A DNA stretch of 42,799 bases from the IMG/VR virus record IMGVR_UViG_3300042569_000357, positions 1 through 42,799 of that record; one strand, 5' to 3'. The stretch comes from a virus. The notes beneath the pieces were generated by a model. That model made no database searches. It had not been told where the DNA came from and saw only the letters and a list, made by a program, of their open reading frames with translations. The position numbers and the translations under genes are program-made. Of this stretch, positions 1 through 6,659 are shown piece after piece (position 1 is the stretch's first letter; every line of letters begins with the position of its first letter).

Positions 1-229
1 CACCCTGACCAAAAGTTATAGTTCCTTTTGGACTTATATAAACGTTACCATTATATACAGTGCCACCAAATTCTAGTGGGGTATTTAGGTTCATTAAGAA
101 TGCTTGATCGCCACCATTAACTTGATAGGTGTCACACACTGCAGTTGTAGATGCTTTAGCAGCTGCTGGCCAAAGCAATGATACAAACATTATAGCTACG
201 GCCACAGCAAAATATAGGGTTTTTTTAAT
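1..229 (-). CDS. secreted protein with signal peptide, partial (cut by left edge), apparent ATT start
   Basis: An uninterrupted minus-strand frame runs from base 229 off the left end of the window, so only about 76 residues are visible. The N-terminus is a textbook Sec signal peptide: two lysines, a hydrophobic core (LYFAVAVAIMFVSLLW) and a PAAAKA-S cleavage region near residue 26. The mature part has a Cys and a beta-rich stretch (GTVYNGNVYISPKGTITFG) reminiscent of adhesive extracellular beta-domains; that likeness is weak. AAGGAG (235-240) sits 5 bases before codon ATT (227-229). No ATG or TTG lies in frame between them. The next in-frame candidates (GTG at 203-205, ATG at 188-190) would remove much or most of the signal peptide, so ATT initiation, or a sequencing error there, is the best reading. 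An extended -10 promoter lies upstream. Function unknown; a cell-surface or secreted accessory protein is my inference. Confidence 0.65.
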   Translation of the reverse strand, partial: MKKTLYFAVAVAIMFVSLLWPAAAKASTTAVCDTYQVNGGDQAFLMNLNTPLEFGGTVYNGNVYISPKGTITFGQG

Positions 230-238
230 TTTTTCTCC

Positions 239-263
239 TTGTTAGCAGGGTTAGTTCTAACAA
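239..263 (-). promoter_or_regulatory. 5'-leader hairpin overlapping the ribosome binding site
   Basis: In the short leader of the secreted-protein gene, TTGTTAG (bases 263-257) is perfectly complementary to CTAACAA (245-239), with an 11-base loop. The 3' arm supplies the first AA of the AAGGAG ribosome binding site. The loop holds a second CTAAC (251-255) that could pair with the same GTTAG instead, giving two exclusive foldings. The inverted repeat is directly visible. A role in translation control or RNA stability is inference. Confidence 0.45.
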
Positions 264-267
264 GACT

Positions 268-276
268 ATTATAACA
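268..276 (-). promoter_or_regulatory. extended -10 promoter (TGTTATAAT) for secreted-protein gene
   Basis: The intergenic gap after thioredoxin contains TGTTATAAT on the minus strand, a perfect TGnTATAAT extended -10 element followed by AG. No good -35 box is visible at 17 bp, which is typical of extended -10 promoters. The predicted leader is about 32 bases and includes a hairpin and AAGGAG. The same nine-base word also occurs once inside a gene (21709-21717), so intergenic position is part of the argument. Confidence 0.55.
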
Positions 277-285
277 TTTTATTTT

Positions 286-537
286 TTAGCTAAATAGATT
301 AAGTAGTTTTTCTTCTGTTGCAATTCCAGTATGTCTAGAAACTTCTTTGCTATCAACAAGTGCAATAAAAGTTGGGACACCTTTAACGCCGTACTCAACT
401 GCTGGATCAAACTCATCGCTTACATCAACTTTGTCATAATTTATATCTAAATTTTCTGAAACAAATTTTGCGATTAGCGGTTCCATTTGTTTACATGGCT
501 GACACCAAGTTGCTGTAAAGTGTAGAAGCTGTTTCAT
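286..537 (-). CDS. thioredoxin-like protein
   Basis: This 83-residue thioredoxin fold is shorter than the usual ~105. The redox motif W11-C12-Q13-P14-C15 departs from the canonical WCGPC by Gln for Gly, and the cis-proline loop is GVPTF (P55). Its ATG shares one base with the TAA stop of the ribonucleotide reductase gene (TAATG), which implies translational coupling. The obvious role is to re-reduce the C-terminal CxxxxC pair of that reductase. This is strong by family knowledge and adjacency, though not proven. It is a cytoplasmic protein with no signal peptide, so general disulfide exchange is the main alternative. The short form may have lost peripheral helix or strand elements rather than the active site. 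Confidence 0.9.
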   Translation of the reverse strand: MKQLLHFTATWCQPCKQMEPLIAKFVSENLDINYDKVDVSDEFDPAVEYGVKGVPTFIALVDSKEVSRHTGIATEEKLLNLFS

Positions 538-2582
538 TACTTTGCTCTCTTGTCTGGAATCTTAATTTCACAGTAGTCTGTTGTACAGTATGATTCTCCA
601 AGTGCTTCTAGATTATCTACACCGTCGTAAATTGCAGAGAAATCAATCTTAGCAATACGTCCGATGTAGTAGTCATACTCATCTTCTGTAATTTCTGTGT
701 ATGGTTGCTGTGGGTATACTGTGTTACCCATTGGCAAGAATGATACAGCCTTTAGCTTACCCTCATACATATTAAGAACGGATGCGACATGCTGCTTTTC
801 TGTTTCCTTGTCAAAGGATAGGGTTACGGATACACCGTTGTCTGACCAGTACTCTTGAGCTGTGGCAGCAAGAGACATCTTTTCAAACAAAGATACCTGC
901 TTTTCGCTACGCTTTTGCCCAGACTTAATTGGGAAGTATACAACCGTAGTGTTTGCTGATACTACATCGTCTTCACACTTATACCCTGCAGCTTTAAATA
1001 GGTGAAGCATTGGGTCTGTGTTACCAAAACGAATGGCACGTAGGTAGAAGGCTCCGCCTGGTCCCCAGTGAACTCCAGGTGTTGCACCTGAGAGCAAGGA
1101 CACTGAGCCAGATGGTTTTACGGTAGTCACACGAATTGACTCACGAACACATAGCCATTCAGAATACTTTTTGTCATAGAAACGAATCTTGTTGTATCCT
1201 TCATCCATCCAATTTCGTACAGTTGGAAGACCCTTTTCATCTGCAAAAGATGCAATTCCAGTTAGGGATGTTCCAATGCGACGGTTACGTTGCATGATTC
1301 CGTTAGTTTGCTGCCAGTGAGTTGGAAGAAGTGTTACGGTCTTTCCATATAGATAAGCAAACTTTAGAGTGCGTAGGAAGTCTTCCTTAGACTCGTGACG
1401 GTTTAGGTGTACCTCAACTAGGGTACATAGCTCGTAAGACTCTAGTGGCTGTTCTGCACATGGATTAAAGCCTACTACACGGTAGTCTGCACCGTCTGGC
1501 TGATCTGCCAAACGTCCGTAGTTACGGGCAACGTCTAGCCAAATAAAACCTGGCTCACCATTGTCTACAATGCGATCTACATACTTTGAGTAATCCATTC
1601 CCACAGTAGCAGAGATAGAGTTGTTGCTCATCCATGCCCATCCTGGAGCATCTGGGTCATAGCTGTTACGCTCTGGGAAAGCTTCTGCATTTTTTAGATT
1701 TAGGAAATCATCATCACCCTCTACACCTAAAGCTAGTGTTGCGGAACGACGTACGTTTCCAGAAACAACACATGTTCCAATTAGATTAATAATATCTACA
1801 ATAGCTCTTGAGTCTAGTGTCTCTCCAGCACGTCCACCAATTACTTTACGAATCTGCTCGTGAAGTTGCTGTAATGGTGCTGGCCCAGAAGCAGTTCCTC
1901 CAAATCCCTTGATTGGTGCACCCAAAGGTCTAATAAGTGAGTAGTCTAGCTCTTGCAAATTTTGGTTTGGTCTTAGGAATGAATTAAGAAGAAGTCTTGT
2001 TGCCTCTACCCAACCTTCACGAGTGTCTGGGATCTCATAGACTGTCTTTGGTTCTACAGGTGCATGAATTGGCAAGGCCTTGTCTTGTCCAAGGGTATCA
2101 AATCCAACACCAATGCCAAGCATAAGAGCATCCATTACCCAAGCAAACAATGCACCTGGATCATTCTTGTCTAAGTCTTTTGTGGATACGACAGCACAGT
2201 TTTGTAGGGCTGCAGAGTTACGCTTTTCCATTGTGAGTGGTGTTCCAAATGTCCACATACCACGGCCTGGGGGAGTCCACTTTAAGTTGAACATACGGTC
2301 AAAAGCCTCTTGTGCTGACTTCTGAGCCTTGTAGTCATTCCATGGAAGACGGTTGTCCTTAGCATGATTCTTCTGAACAGAGTACATACCCTCAATAACT
2401 CTCTTACAAACTTCATACCAGCGTTCCTTCGTTCCATCTTCTTTGATACGAGAATAGGTTCTAGCAAAAGTAATTTCTCCAATGGAGTTTTCTCCCGCAT
2501 CTCTGAAACCAAATGGTGCCTCTACAGTGCTGTATTTTTCAACAAAATCTGTTGGTAGGCTGAAGGAGAAAAAGTCGGACAT
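537..2582 (-). CDS. nrdJ: class II (adenosylcobalamin-dependent) ribonucleotide reductase
   Basis: The protein makes deoxynucleotides from ribonucleotides using a cobalamin-generated thiyl radical. At 681 residues it resembles the monomeric Lactobacillus-type triphosphate reductase (~740). Visible residues fit that family: active-site motif N373-P374-C375-A376-E377 with C375 as the thiyl cysteine; redox pair C129 (ALQNCAVVS) and C386, the latter 11 residues after C375 as in the Lactobacillus enzyme; and a C-terminal swinging pair C666-x4-C671 reduced by thioredoxin. The thioredoxin gene follows with a one-base overlap. A likely promoter (TGCTATAAT) and AAGG precede the ATG. The enzyme would supply dNTPs for phage replication without oxygen, but needs host or environmental B12. 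No intein or truncation is seen. Confidence 0.95.
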   Translation of the reverse strand: MSDFFSFSLPTDFVEKYSTVEAPFGFRDAGENSIGEITFARTYSRIKEDGTKERWYEVCKRVIEGMYSVQKNHAKDNRLPWNDYKAQKSAQEAFDRMFNLKWTPPGRGMWTFGTPLTMEKRNSAALQNCAVVSTKDLDKNDPGALFAWVMDALMLGIGVGFDTLGQDKALPIHAPVEPKTVYEIPDTREGWVEATRLLLNSFLRPNQNLQELDYSLIRPLGAPIKGFGGTASGPAPLQQLHEQIRKVIGGRAGETLDSRAIVDIINLIGTCVVSGNVRRSATLALGVEGDDDFLNLKNAEAFPERNSYDPDAPGWAWMSNNSISATVGMDYSKYVDRIVDNGEPGFIWLDVARNYGRLADQPDGADYRVVGFNPCAEQPLESYELCTLVEVHLNRHESKEDFLRTLKFAYLYGKTVTLLPTHWQQTNGIMQRNRRIGTSLTGIASFADEKGLPTVRNWMDEGYNKIRFYDKKYSEWLCVRESIRVTTVKPSGSVSLLSGATPGVHWGPGGAFYLRAIRFGNTDPMLHLFKAAGYKCEDDVVSANTTVVYFPIKSGQKRSEKQVSLFEKMSLAATAQEYWSDNGVSVTLSFDKETEKQHVASVLNMYEGKLKAVSFLPMGNTVYPQQPYTEITEDEYDYYIGRIAKIDFSAIYDGVDNLEALGESYCTTDYCEIKIPDKRAK

Positions 2583-2617
2583 AAAGTTATTACCTTTCGA
2601 GAGTGGGATAGAAATCT

Positions 2618-2626
2618 ATTATAGCA
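2618..2626 (-). promoter_or_regulatory. extended -10 promoter (TGCTATAAT) for nrdJ-thioredoxin
   Basis: Minus-strand TGCTATAAT lies in the 126-base gap between terL and nrdJ, followed by AG as in the secreted-protein promoter. A weak -35-like TTGTGT stands 17 bp upstream, overlapping a small hairpin (GTGTTT-CTAA-AAACAC). The predicted leader is about 30 bases, with AAGG before the nrdJ ATG. Confidence 0.5.
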
Positions 2627-2646
2627 CAGTGTTTTTAGAAACACAA

Positions 2647-2710
2647 AACGCTCCTTAAAGTTTTACTTTAGAGTTTTGTAAAAACAAAAACTGTTAACAA
2701 AAAGAGCGTT
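2647..2710 (-). terminator. possible terminator or stem-loop after terL
   Basis: AACGCTC (2704-2710 read on the minus strand, overlapping the terL stop codon) pairs with GAGCGTT (2647-2653) across a long AT-rich loop. The loop contains its own hairpin, TAAAGT-AAA-ACTTTA. The outer arm is followed by TTTTGTGTTT. The geometry resembles a terminator with an oversized loop. The inverted repeat is plainly visible; termination is inference. Together with the downstream promoter it would isolate the nrdJ operon from terminase transcription. Confidence 0.4.
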
Positions 2711-4490
2711 AAATTAAATCATACCCTTGTAGATATTCTTCTACTTCTTTTGGCATTGGCTTATATTGTATCACATTCTTGGGAAGATCCTCTGTTCTTT
2801 TTGACCTGTCCCTAAACGTATGAATCTCTACCTCAGAATTGTTATCTTTTACAGTGTGACTAATTGCTCCAAAGATTGCACCACAAACAGCATCAGCTAA
2901 GTCCTTAGAGCTTTTTCTAGGATGATCTACCCTGTTGTTTTTCATTATCTTAAGTTCTGTAAGTTCTTCAAAGAGTAATTCAATTGCTGGCATAGCTAGT
3001 CTTTCTTCATACATAAGCATTGCCATGTCTTCGTAATGCTTCTTTGCCACTGATACTGTTTCAGTTCTAATACCCACAGATTTTAGCTCATTCTGTATAT
3101 CAAAAGACTGCCAACGGTCAAAGCTAACCATTCCAATATCAAAGCCCTGTCTACGCAGGTTTTGAATCCACTGCTTTACTTCCGAAAGATTTACTGGGCC
3201 TTCAACCTTTGGCTCCCAATAGACAACTGCATCCACGATAACCATAGGGACAACCTGCTCATAATCTTTCATAACTTGAACTGATACCCACTTCTCTACG
3301 TGAGCAATTGCCACTGCACACTTGTCATGCTTCTGTGCAAGGTCAGCATGAACAAAGTATTTCTTATTTGGATCTGGGGTGAATGTCTCGTCAAATCTTT
3401 TTGAGGAATCAATCGGATTCCTGATTGTCATACAAGCCCTAACCTTTTCACGCTGCTTAAAGAATGCGTCAGATGCAAAAGTTGGAACGCAGGCAAACCT
3501 TTGCATAGCATCTCCTATGTCTGTATAGAAGGCCAGCTTAAAGTCGTCGATAGTTCTTGTCGGATTTACTACCCATGTTGGTCTTTTTAATGCAAAGACT
3601 CCTGGATATTTGTATGATGTGATGATGTCTTCATCCCATTCTATTTGAAGAGAATTTCCCTCAGCCTCTTCTGGCAAATCTGGATTCATTATGAACGTAT
3701 GTTTTTGACTAATGCTTTCTTTTTCAGCAATAACAGAGTCATACCTTTGTGAAATAAAGTCTCCAGGGAACCGTGGGAAAGATAGTAGAGCTACCTTTCC
3801 TAGGTCTGGAAATCGAGAGTCTACAGAAGCACGAAAAGCTTTGTAGATGTTGTCAGCCGTCTTACCCTGGTCGTTACCCCCACCAATTTCTTGTGCGAAT
3901 CCAGAGATCTCATCTAGCACTGCTAGGATAAGGTTAAGTCCCTCATGAGACTCACGCTCAGAGTGTCCAGAGTAAACTGTAATAGCTTTATCAAATTCAA
4001 TAGACTCTGCTTTTGCATAAAACTTTCCAGCAAACCAAGGAGATCTTTCTATTTTATTTTTAAATCCTTTGAAGAAAACGTTCTTAGCTTGCTGAGCATT
4101 AATCGCCACGTTAATGATATCAATCGCATCGCCAGCTGGTTTTCCGAAATATCTCGCTGGGTCCTTAAGACAAAGGAGCTTGTATACGATGTAAGAACAA
4201 GCAACAGTAGACGTAAAATCCTTGCCAGATCCTTTGCCAAGCTGCAGAATAACTTCGTTTTTTGTATATTTTTTATAATATTTTGTCCCTTCTTCCTGTC
4301 CCATTAAATTAATTAAATCTTCTAGCTTATAGATTTGACTCATAGCCTCAACAATGTCGTATTGAACATCTGACAATGGTGGCTGGGCCAGGTAGTCTTC
4401 GCCCTCTACAAATGTTTTTGCATCAACTGGTGTCTCGTCAAAGTTACTATCTTTTAAGACTTCTAAAAATTCATCAAACATCGCTGACAA
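2709..4490 (-). CDS. terL: terminase large subunit
   Basis: This 593-residue protein is the ATPase and nuclease of the DNA-packaging motor. Walker A is G85-K-G-S-G-K-D91 in a strand-loop-helix context. Walker B is LILAVLDE with D193 and E194. The C-terminal RNase H-like nuclease carries D383 (YFVHADLA), D458 (MVSFDRW) and D530/D533 (SSKDLADAV), the expected acidic cluster. A TTG start at 4490 is preferred because AGAGG lies about 8 bases upstream; an ATG nine bases downstream (4481) is the alternative. It overlaps the small subunit gene by 17 bases, so the pair is one unit. Oddly, terminase sits after the replication module and ahead of nrdJ, tens of kilobases from the neck genes. Confidence 0.93.
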   Translation of the reverse strand: MSAMFDEFLEVLKDSNFDETPVDAKTFVEGEDYLAQPPLSDVQYDIVEAMSQIYKLEDLINLMGQEEGTKYYKKYTKNEVILQLGKGSGKDFTSTVACSYIVYKLLCLKDPARYFGKPAGDAIDIINVAINAQQAKNVFFKGFKNKIERSPWFAGKFYAKAESIEFDKAITVYSGHSERESHEGLNLILAVLDEISGFAQEIGGGNDQGKTADNIYKAFRASVDSRFPDLGKVALLSFPRFPGDFISQRYDSVIAEKESISQKHTFIMNPDLPEEAEGNSLQIEWDEDIITSYKYPGVFALKRPTWVVNPTRTIDDFKLAFYTDIGDAMQRFACVPTFASDAFFKQREKVRACMTIRNPIDSSKRFDETFTPDPNKKYFVHADLAQKHDKCAVAIAHVEKWVSVQVMKDYEQVVPMVIVDAVVYWEPKVEGPVNLSEVKQWIQNLRRQGFDIGMVSFDRWQSFDIQNELKSVGIRTETVSVAKKHYEDMAMLMYEERLAMPAIELLFEELTELKIMKNNRVDHPRKSSKDLADAVCGAIFGAISHTVKDNNSEVEIHTFRDRSKRTEDLPKNVIQYKPMPKEVEEYLQGYDLI

Positions 4491-5007
4491 TCGTAATTAC
4501 CTCTTTGTCTTTTGAAACAGCAGATAGCCTACGCATAATCTCGTCTCGTATTTGTGGATGCTCTGAAGCAATGTCTTTAAGAATGTTTACTAGGACGTCT
4601 TGCTTTCTTTCAATCTCTAGCATCTCTTCTGCTAGTTCTTTGTTTTCTAGCAGTCCAGCTTTTTGTAGCATATCAATTCTTCTTGCCTCAATGTCAAGAA
4701 CTAACTTAATAGCAGCTGTCTTTGCACTTAGGTTTGCAGTTGTGGTAGCATCATCGATAACCTCATAAGCTTTACTGATTAGCTTATTATAGTGTGTGTC
4801 TGCTCCAACTAAAGCTTCCTTGGCCCTTGCACGAATAGCGGCATTGTCGGAAGCCATCTGCTTCCATTCATTAATATAACCAACGACCTTTTGTCTGGGG
4901 ATATCAAGCTCTTTGGATATCTGGGTTGCTTCGCTACCCTTAAGGTATTCTTCTACGACCCTATTCACCTTGTCTAGGTGTTCAATTAGGTTATCTTCAG
5001 TTGACAT
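4474..5007 (-). CDS. terS: probable terminase small subunit
   Basis: The 177-residue protein has an N-terminal helix-turn-helix (around residues 22-50, with SEATQISKELDIPRQKVVGYI) followed by long, charged, mostly helical sequence to residue ~165. This is the usual small-terminase layout: DNA recognition plus an oligomerising helical core. It lies immediately upstream of terL with a 17-base overlap, the best evidence for the call. AAGGGG precedes the ATG. It would select phage DNA at a pac or cos site and feed it to TerL. No recognisable pac or cos site was found nearby. A general DNA-binding protein is possible, but position makes terS much more likely. Confidence 0.75.
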   Translation of the reverse strand: MSTEDNLIEHLDKVNRVVEEYLKGSEATQISKELDIPRQKVVGYINEWKQMASDNAAIRARAKEALVGADTHYNKLISKAYEVIDDATTTANLSAKTAAIKLVLDIEARRIDMLQKAGLLENKELAEEMLEIERKQDVLVNILKDIASEHPQIRDEIMRRLSAVSKDKEVITIVSDV

Positions 5008-5278
5008 TCTTCTTACCCCTTTTTATTGGCATTAGTTTAATTCTATCAGATCTGAACGATCTCCATCCAGAAACTACTCCTTTGCTTAATTCAAAGCAGT
5101 CTACCCACTGAACCCCAGTCTCTTTGTTAGTAACAAGACTATCAAACTTAAACTTTGAACCATACTCTCCAGCTATCTTGATGACTTCTCCAGAAACAAG
5201 GACCCTGTTGCCAATTTGCATTTCTTTTACCTTTTCAAATTTAGTCTCTTGTACTGGTGCAAGCCTTCTTTTATTCAC
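4997..5278 (-). CDS. hypothetical protein, likely small beta-barrel
   Basis: Not recognised. From the GTG at 5278 it is 93 residues; a TTG at 5299 would add seven more, but overlaps the upstream gene by 29 bases and lacks a good binding site, whereas GAGAG precedes the GTG. The middle alternates hydrophobic and polar residues (RVLVSGEVIKIAGEYGSKFKFDSLVTN), suggesting an SH3-like or OB-like barrel. It is Lys/Arg-rich at both ends, so nucleic-acid binding is plausible. The stop overlaps the terS start by 11 bases, so it belongs to the terminase operon and could assist packaging. Function is not assigned. Confidence 0.7.
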   Translation of the reverse strand: MNKRRLAPVQETKFEKVKEMQIGNRVLVSGEVIKIAGEYGSKFKFDSLVTNKETGVQWVDCFELSKGVVSGWRSFRSDRIKLMPIKRGKKNVN

Positions 5279-5543
5279 TAGGAGCTCTCTCTTTGGCAAT
5301 CTTAAGAAGTATCAGGTAACCAAGCAGGTCATCAATCTCATTATCCCCTGGCCAGTCATGGCCATTCTGTATTCTTGAAAGCTTGTCATCAATACGTACC
5401 AGCAACTGCTCAACGTTATCAGACTTAGAAAATATTCTTGAAGGATGCAGGGCGGAGTCTCCGTAAGACCTATTCTTGGAAATTAGCAAATCTCTAACCT
5501 GATCTGAAACTCTTGCAATATCTTTTTCTGTTTGTGCACTCAT
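5271..5543 (-). CDS. Nmad1-like (DUF1599-type) protein
   Basis: The 90-residue all-helical protein matches, from memory, the nucleotide modification associated domain 1 pattern: KNRSYGDSALHPSRIFSK, then VRIDDKLSRI, then EIDDLLGYLILL. The family is related to the MazG/dUTPase-type helical NTP hydrolases and is common in phages, sometimes near DNA base-modification genes. Candidate metal ligands are the Asp/Glu residues in the last two helices. The ATG follows AAGGA with good spacing. Downstream neighbours are the unknown barrel protein and terminase; upstream are a glycosyltransferase-like protein and a cytidylyltransferase. Family membership is fairly confident; the substrate is unknown. Confidence 0.65.
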   Translation of the reverse strand: MSAQTEKDIARVSDQVRDLLISKNRSYGDSALHPSRIFSKSDNVEQLLVRIDDKLSRIQNGHDWPGDNEIDDLLGYLILLKIAKERAPSE

Positions 5544-5553
5544 TTTTTAGTCC

Positions 5554-6081
5554 TTAATCTTCCTTGATCTGGTCTGTTCGCCAGGTACCTTTCCATTTTT
5601 CATAAAGCTTGTTTACAGAAACTTGGTTCTCTCTACCATGCCTGTAGATAGTTTCAATCACCTCATGATCAATCTGAATTGGATGAGAGAACTTATCGCA
5701 TTTGCTTATGTAATTTTGAGTCCAGTCAATTTCTTGCTGCACTGCTTCTAGTTTACTAGAAATTTCTGGAATGTCAAGTTGGCTCAAGGTATTACGCTCA
5801 TAAAGCCCTAGATATGACCCAAAGCATCTTGGCCCGCACATAATGCATGAGGACCCATCTGTATCAAATAAACTCATCAAAAGATCGTTATCTCTAATAA
5901 CAATGCTGTCTTGTAGGAAAATAAATCTATCTATGTTTGTATTTTCATACACCCACTTAATTTTTCCAAGCTCTTGGCCAGGCCCTGAAACTACAATGGC
6001 TGGAACACTTAGCGAAGACAAGCAGTCGTTCACCCAGTGTGCCCTGCCTGGCGAGGTTGCAATAACAATTGCTTGCTTCAA
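5554..6081 (-). CDS. glycosyltransferase-like protein (GT-A type)
   Basis: At 175 residues, it begins with a Rossmann-like first strand and loop (AIVIATSPGRAHWVNDCLSSL). Around residue 50 it carries the acidic hydrophobic motif RFIFLQDSIVIRD, where QDS corresponds to the DxD-type nucleotide-sugar site of GT-A enzymes. The rest has aromatic and basic residues and no membrane segments. The TTG start is supported by AGGA eight bases upstream and by a four-base overlap with the cytidylyltransferase stop (TTGA). The tight pairing suggests the two act on one substrate: a CDP-activated group made by one and transferred by the other. The acceptor (DNA base, virion protein or host glycopolymer) cannot be told. 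Family assignment is moderate. Confidence 0.55.
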   Translation of the reverse strand: MKQAIVIATSPGRAHWVNDCLSSLSVPAIVVSGPGQELGKIKWVYENTNIDRFIFLQDSIVIRDNDLLMSLFDTDGSSCIMCGPRCFGSYLGLYERNTLSQLDIPEISSKLEAVQQEIDWTQNYISKCDKFSHPIQIDHEVIETIYRHGRENQVSVNKLYEKWKGTWRTDQIKED

Positions 6082-6506
6082 TTCTTTATCCTATTCTTAA
6101 TTGCTGTTGTTGAGACATGCCTGGTGTAAGGAACATAGACCAGGCCAATGCCTCTGGCATCTAGCCAGTCTTGACTAAAGCTCATCTGGCTGTAATAATC
6201 TTTTTTTGCCCAGTCAGAACCGATGACTATATAGTCAGGATCTGAAATCTGAATAGAAATTTTTGAATCGGTTCCCCCCAGGTTTGGTACTACGGAATCT
6301 ACGTACTGACAAGCTTCTAACACTGCTTTTCTTTCTTCGTATGTACAAGCTGGATTTTTTCCTTTATATTCAAAGATAAACTCATCAGTGTTTAGCGAAA
6401 CAATAACTGTTCCATCTAATCCAGCAATATCCTTGCACCTTTTTAAAAGATTTACATGGCCAGAATGAAAGAGGTCAAAGGTTCCCCCTGTATATACAAC
6501 GCTCAT
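6078..6506 (-). CDS. cytidylyltransferase (TagD/RfaE-like)
   Basis: The 142-residue protein is a single nucleotidyltransferase domain. It has the N-terminal motif GGTFDLFHSGHV with the HxGH pair H14 and H17, and near the C-terminus RHVSTTAIKNRI, matching the STTxIxxRI signature. This fits enzymes making CDP-glycerol, CDP-ribitol or ADP-heptose-like activated precursors; the close likeness to glycerol-3-phosphate cytidylyltransferase favours CTP. It overlaps its neighbours by 4 bases on each side. It presumably produces an activated donor for the adjacent transferase. Which alcohol phosphate it uses cannot be read from sequence. A host-derived cell-wall gene kept for virion or DNA decoration is one explanation. 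Confidence 0.85.
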   Translation of the reverse strand: MSVVYTGGTFDLFHSGHVNLLKRCKDIAGLDGTVIVSLNTDEFIFEYKGKNPACTYEERKAVLEACQYVDSVVPNLGGTDSKISIQISDPDYIVIGSDWAKKDYYSQMSFSQDWLDARGIGLVYVPYTRHVSTTAIKNRIKN

Positions 6507-6658
6507 CTTCTACTTTTCCTTAGTCCAAACTTTGCCAGATAGACATATATAGTCTCTACACTTGTTCCACACTCTTTAGCGATGTCTTCAGGACTCTTTT
6601 TGTCTAGCCAGTACCTCTTCTTAAGCCAGGCCTCGCTGGTGTATAGCTTTGCTGCCAT
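6503..6658 (-). CDS. small helix-turn-helix DNA-binding protein
   Basis: A basic 51-residue protein. It begins YTSEAWLKKRYWLDKKSPEDIAKE and continues CGTSVETIYVYLAKFGLRKSRR: two helices, a turn and a recognition helix, a homeodomain-like HTH of the kind common in phages and near HNH or intron-borne nucleases. ATG at 6658 directly follows the ruvC-like stop. Upstream in-frame ATG (6694) and TTG (6703) codons would extend it by up to 15 residues into that gene, without a better binding site. The stop overlaps the cytidylyltransferase start (ATGA). A regulator or an adaptor for a DNA-processing enzyme is possible; no partner can be named. Confidence 0.65.
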   Translation of the reverse strand: MAAKLYTSEAWLKKRYWLDKKSPEDIAKECGTSVETIYVYLAKFGLRKSRR

Positions 6659-6659
6659 T

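Noticed and set aside
2522-2644. Minus-strand 40-codon ORF with AAGGAG six bases before a GTG, upstream of nrdJ
   Set aside because: The binding site is attractive, but the ORF contains the likely nrdJ -10 box, overlaps the nrdJ start for over 60 bases and its peptide resembles nothing. A leader peptide cannot be excluded but is not supported.
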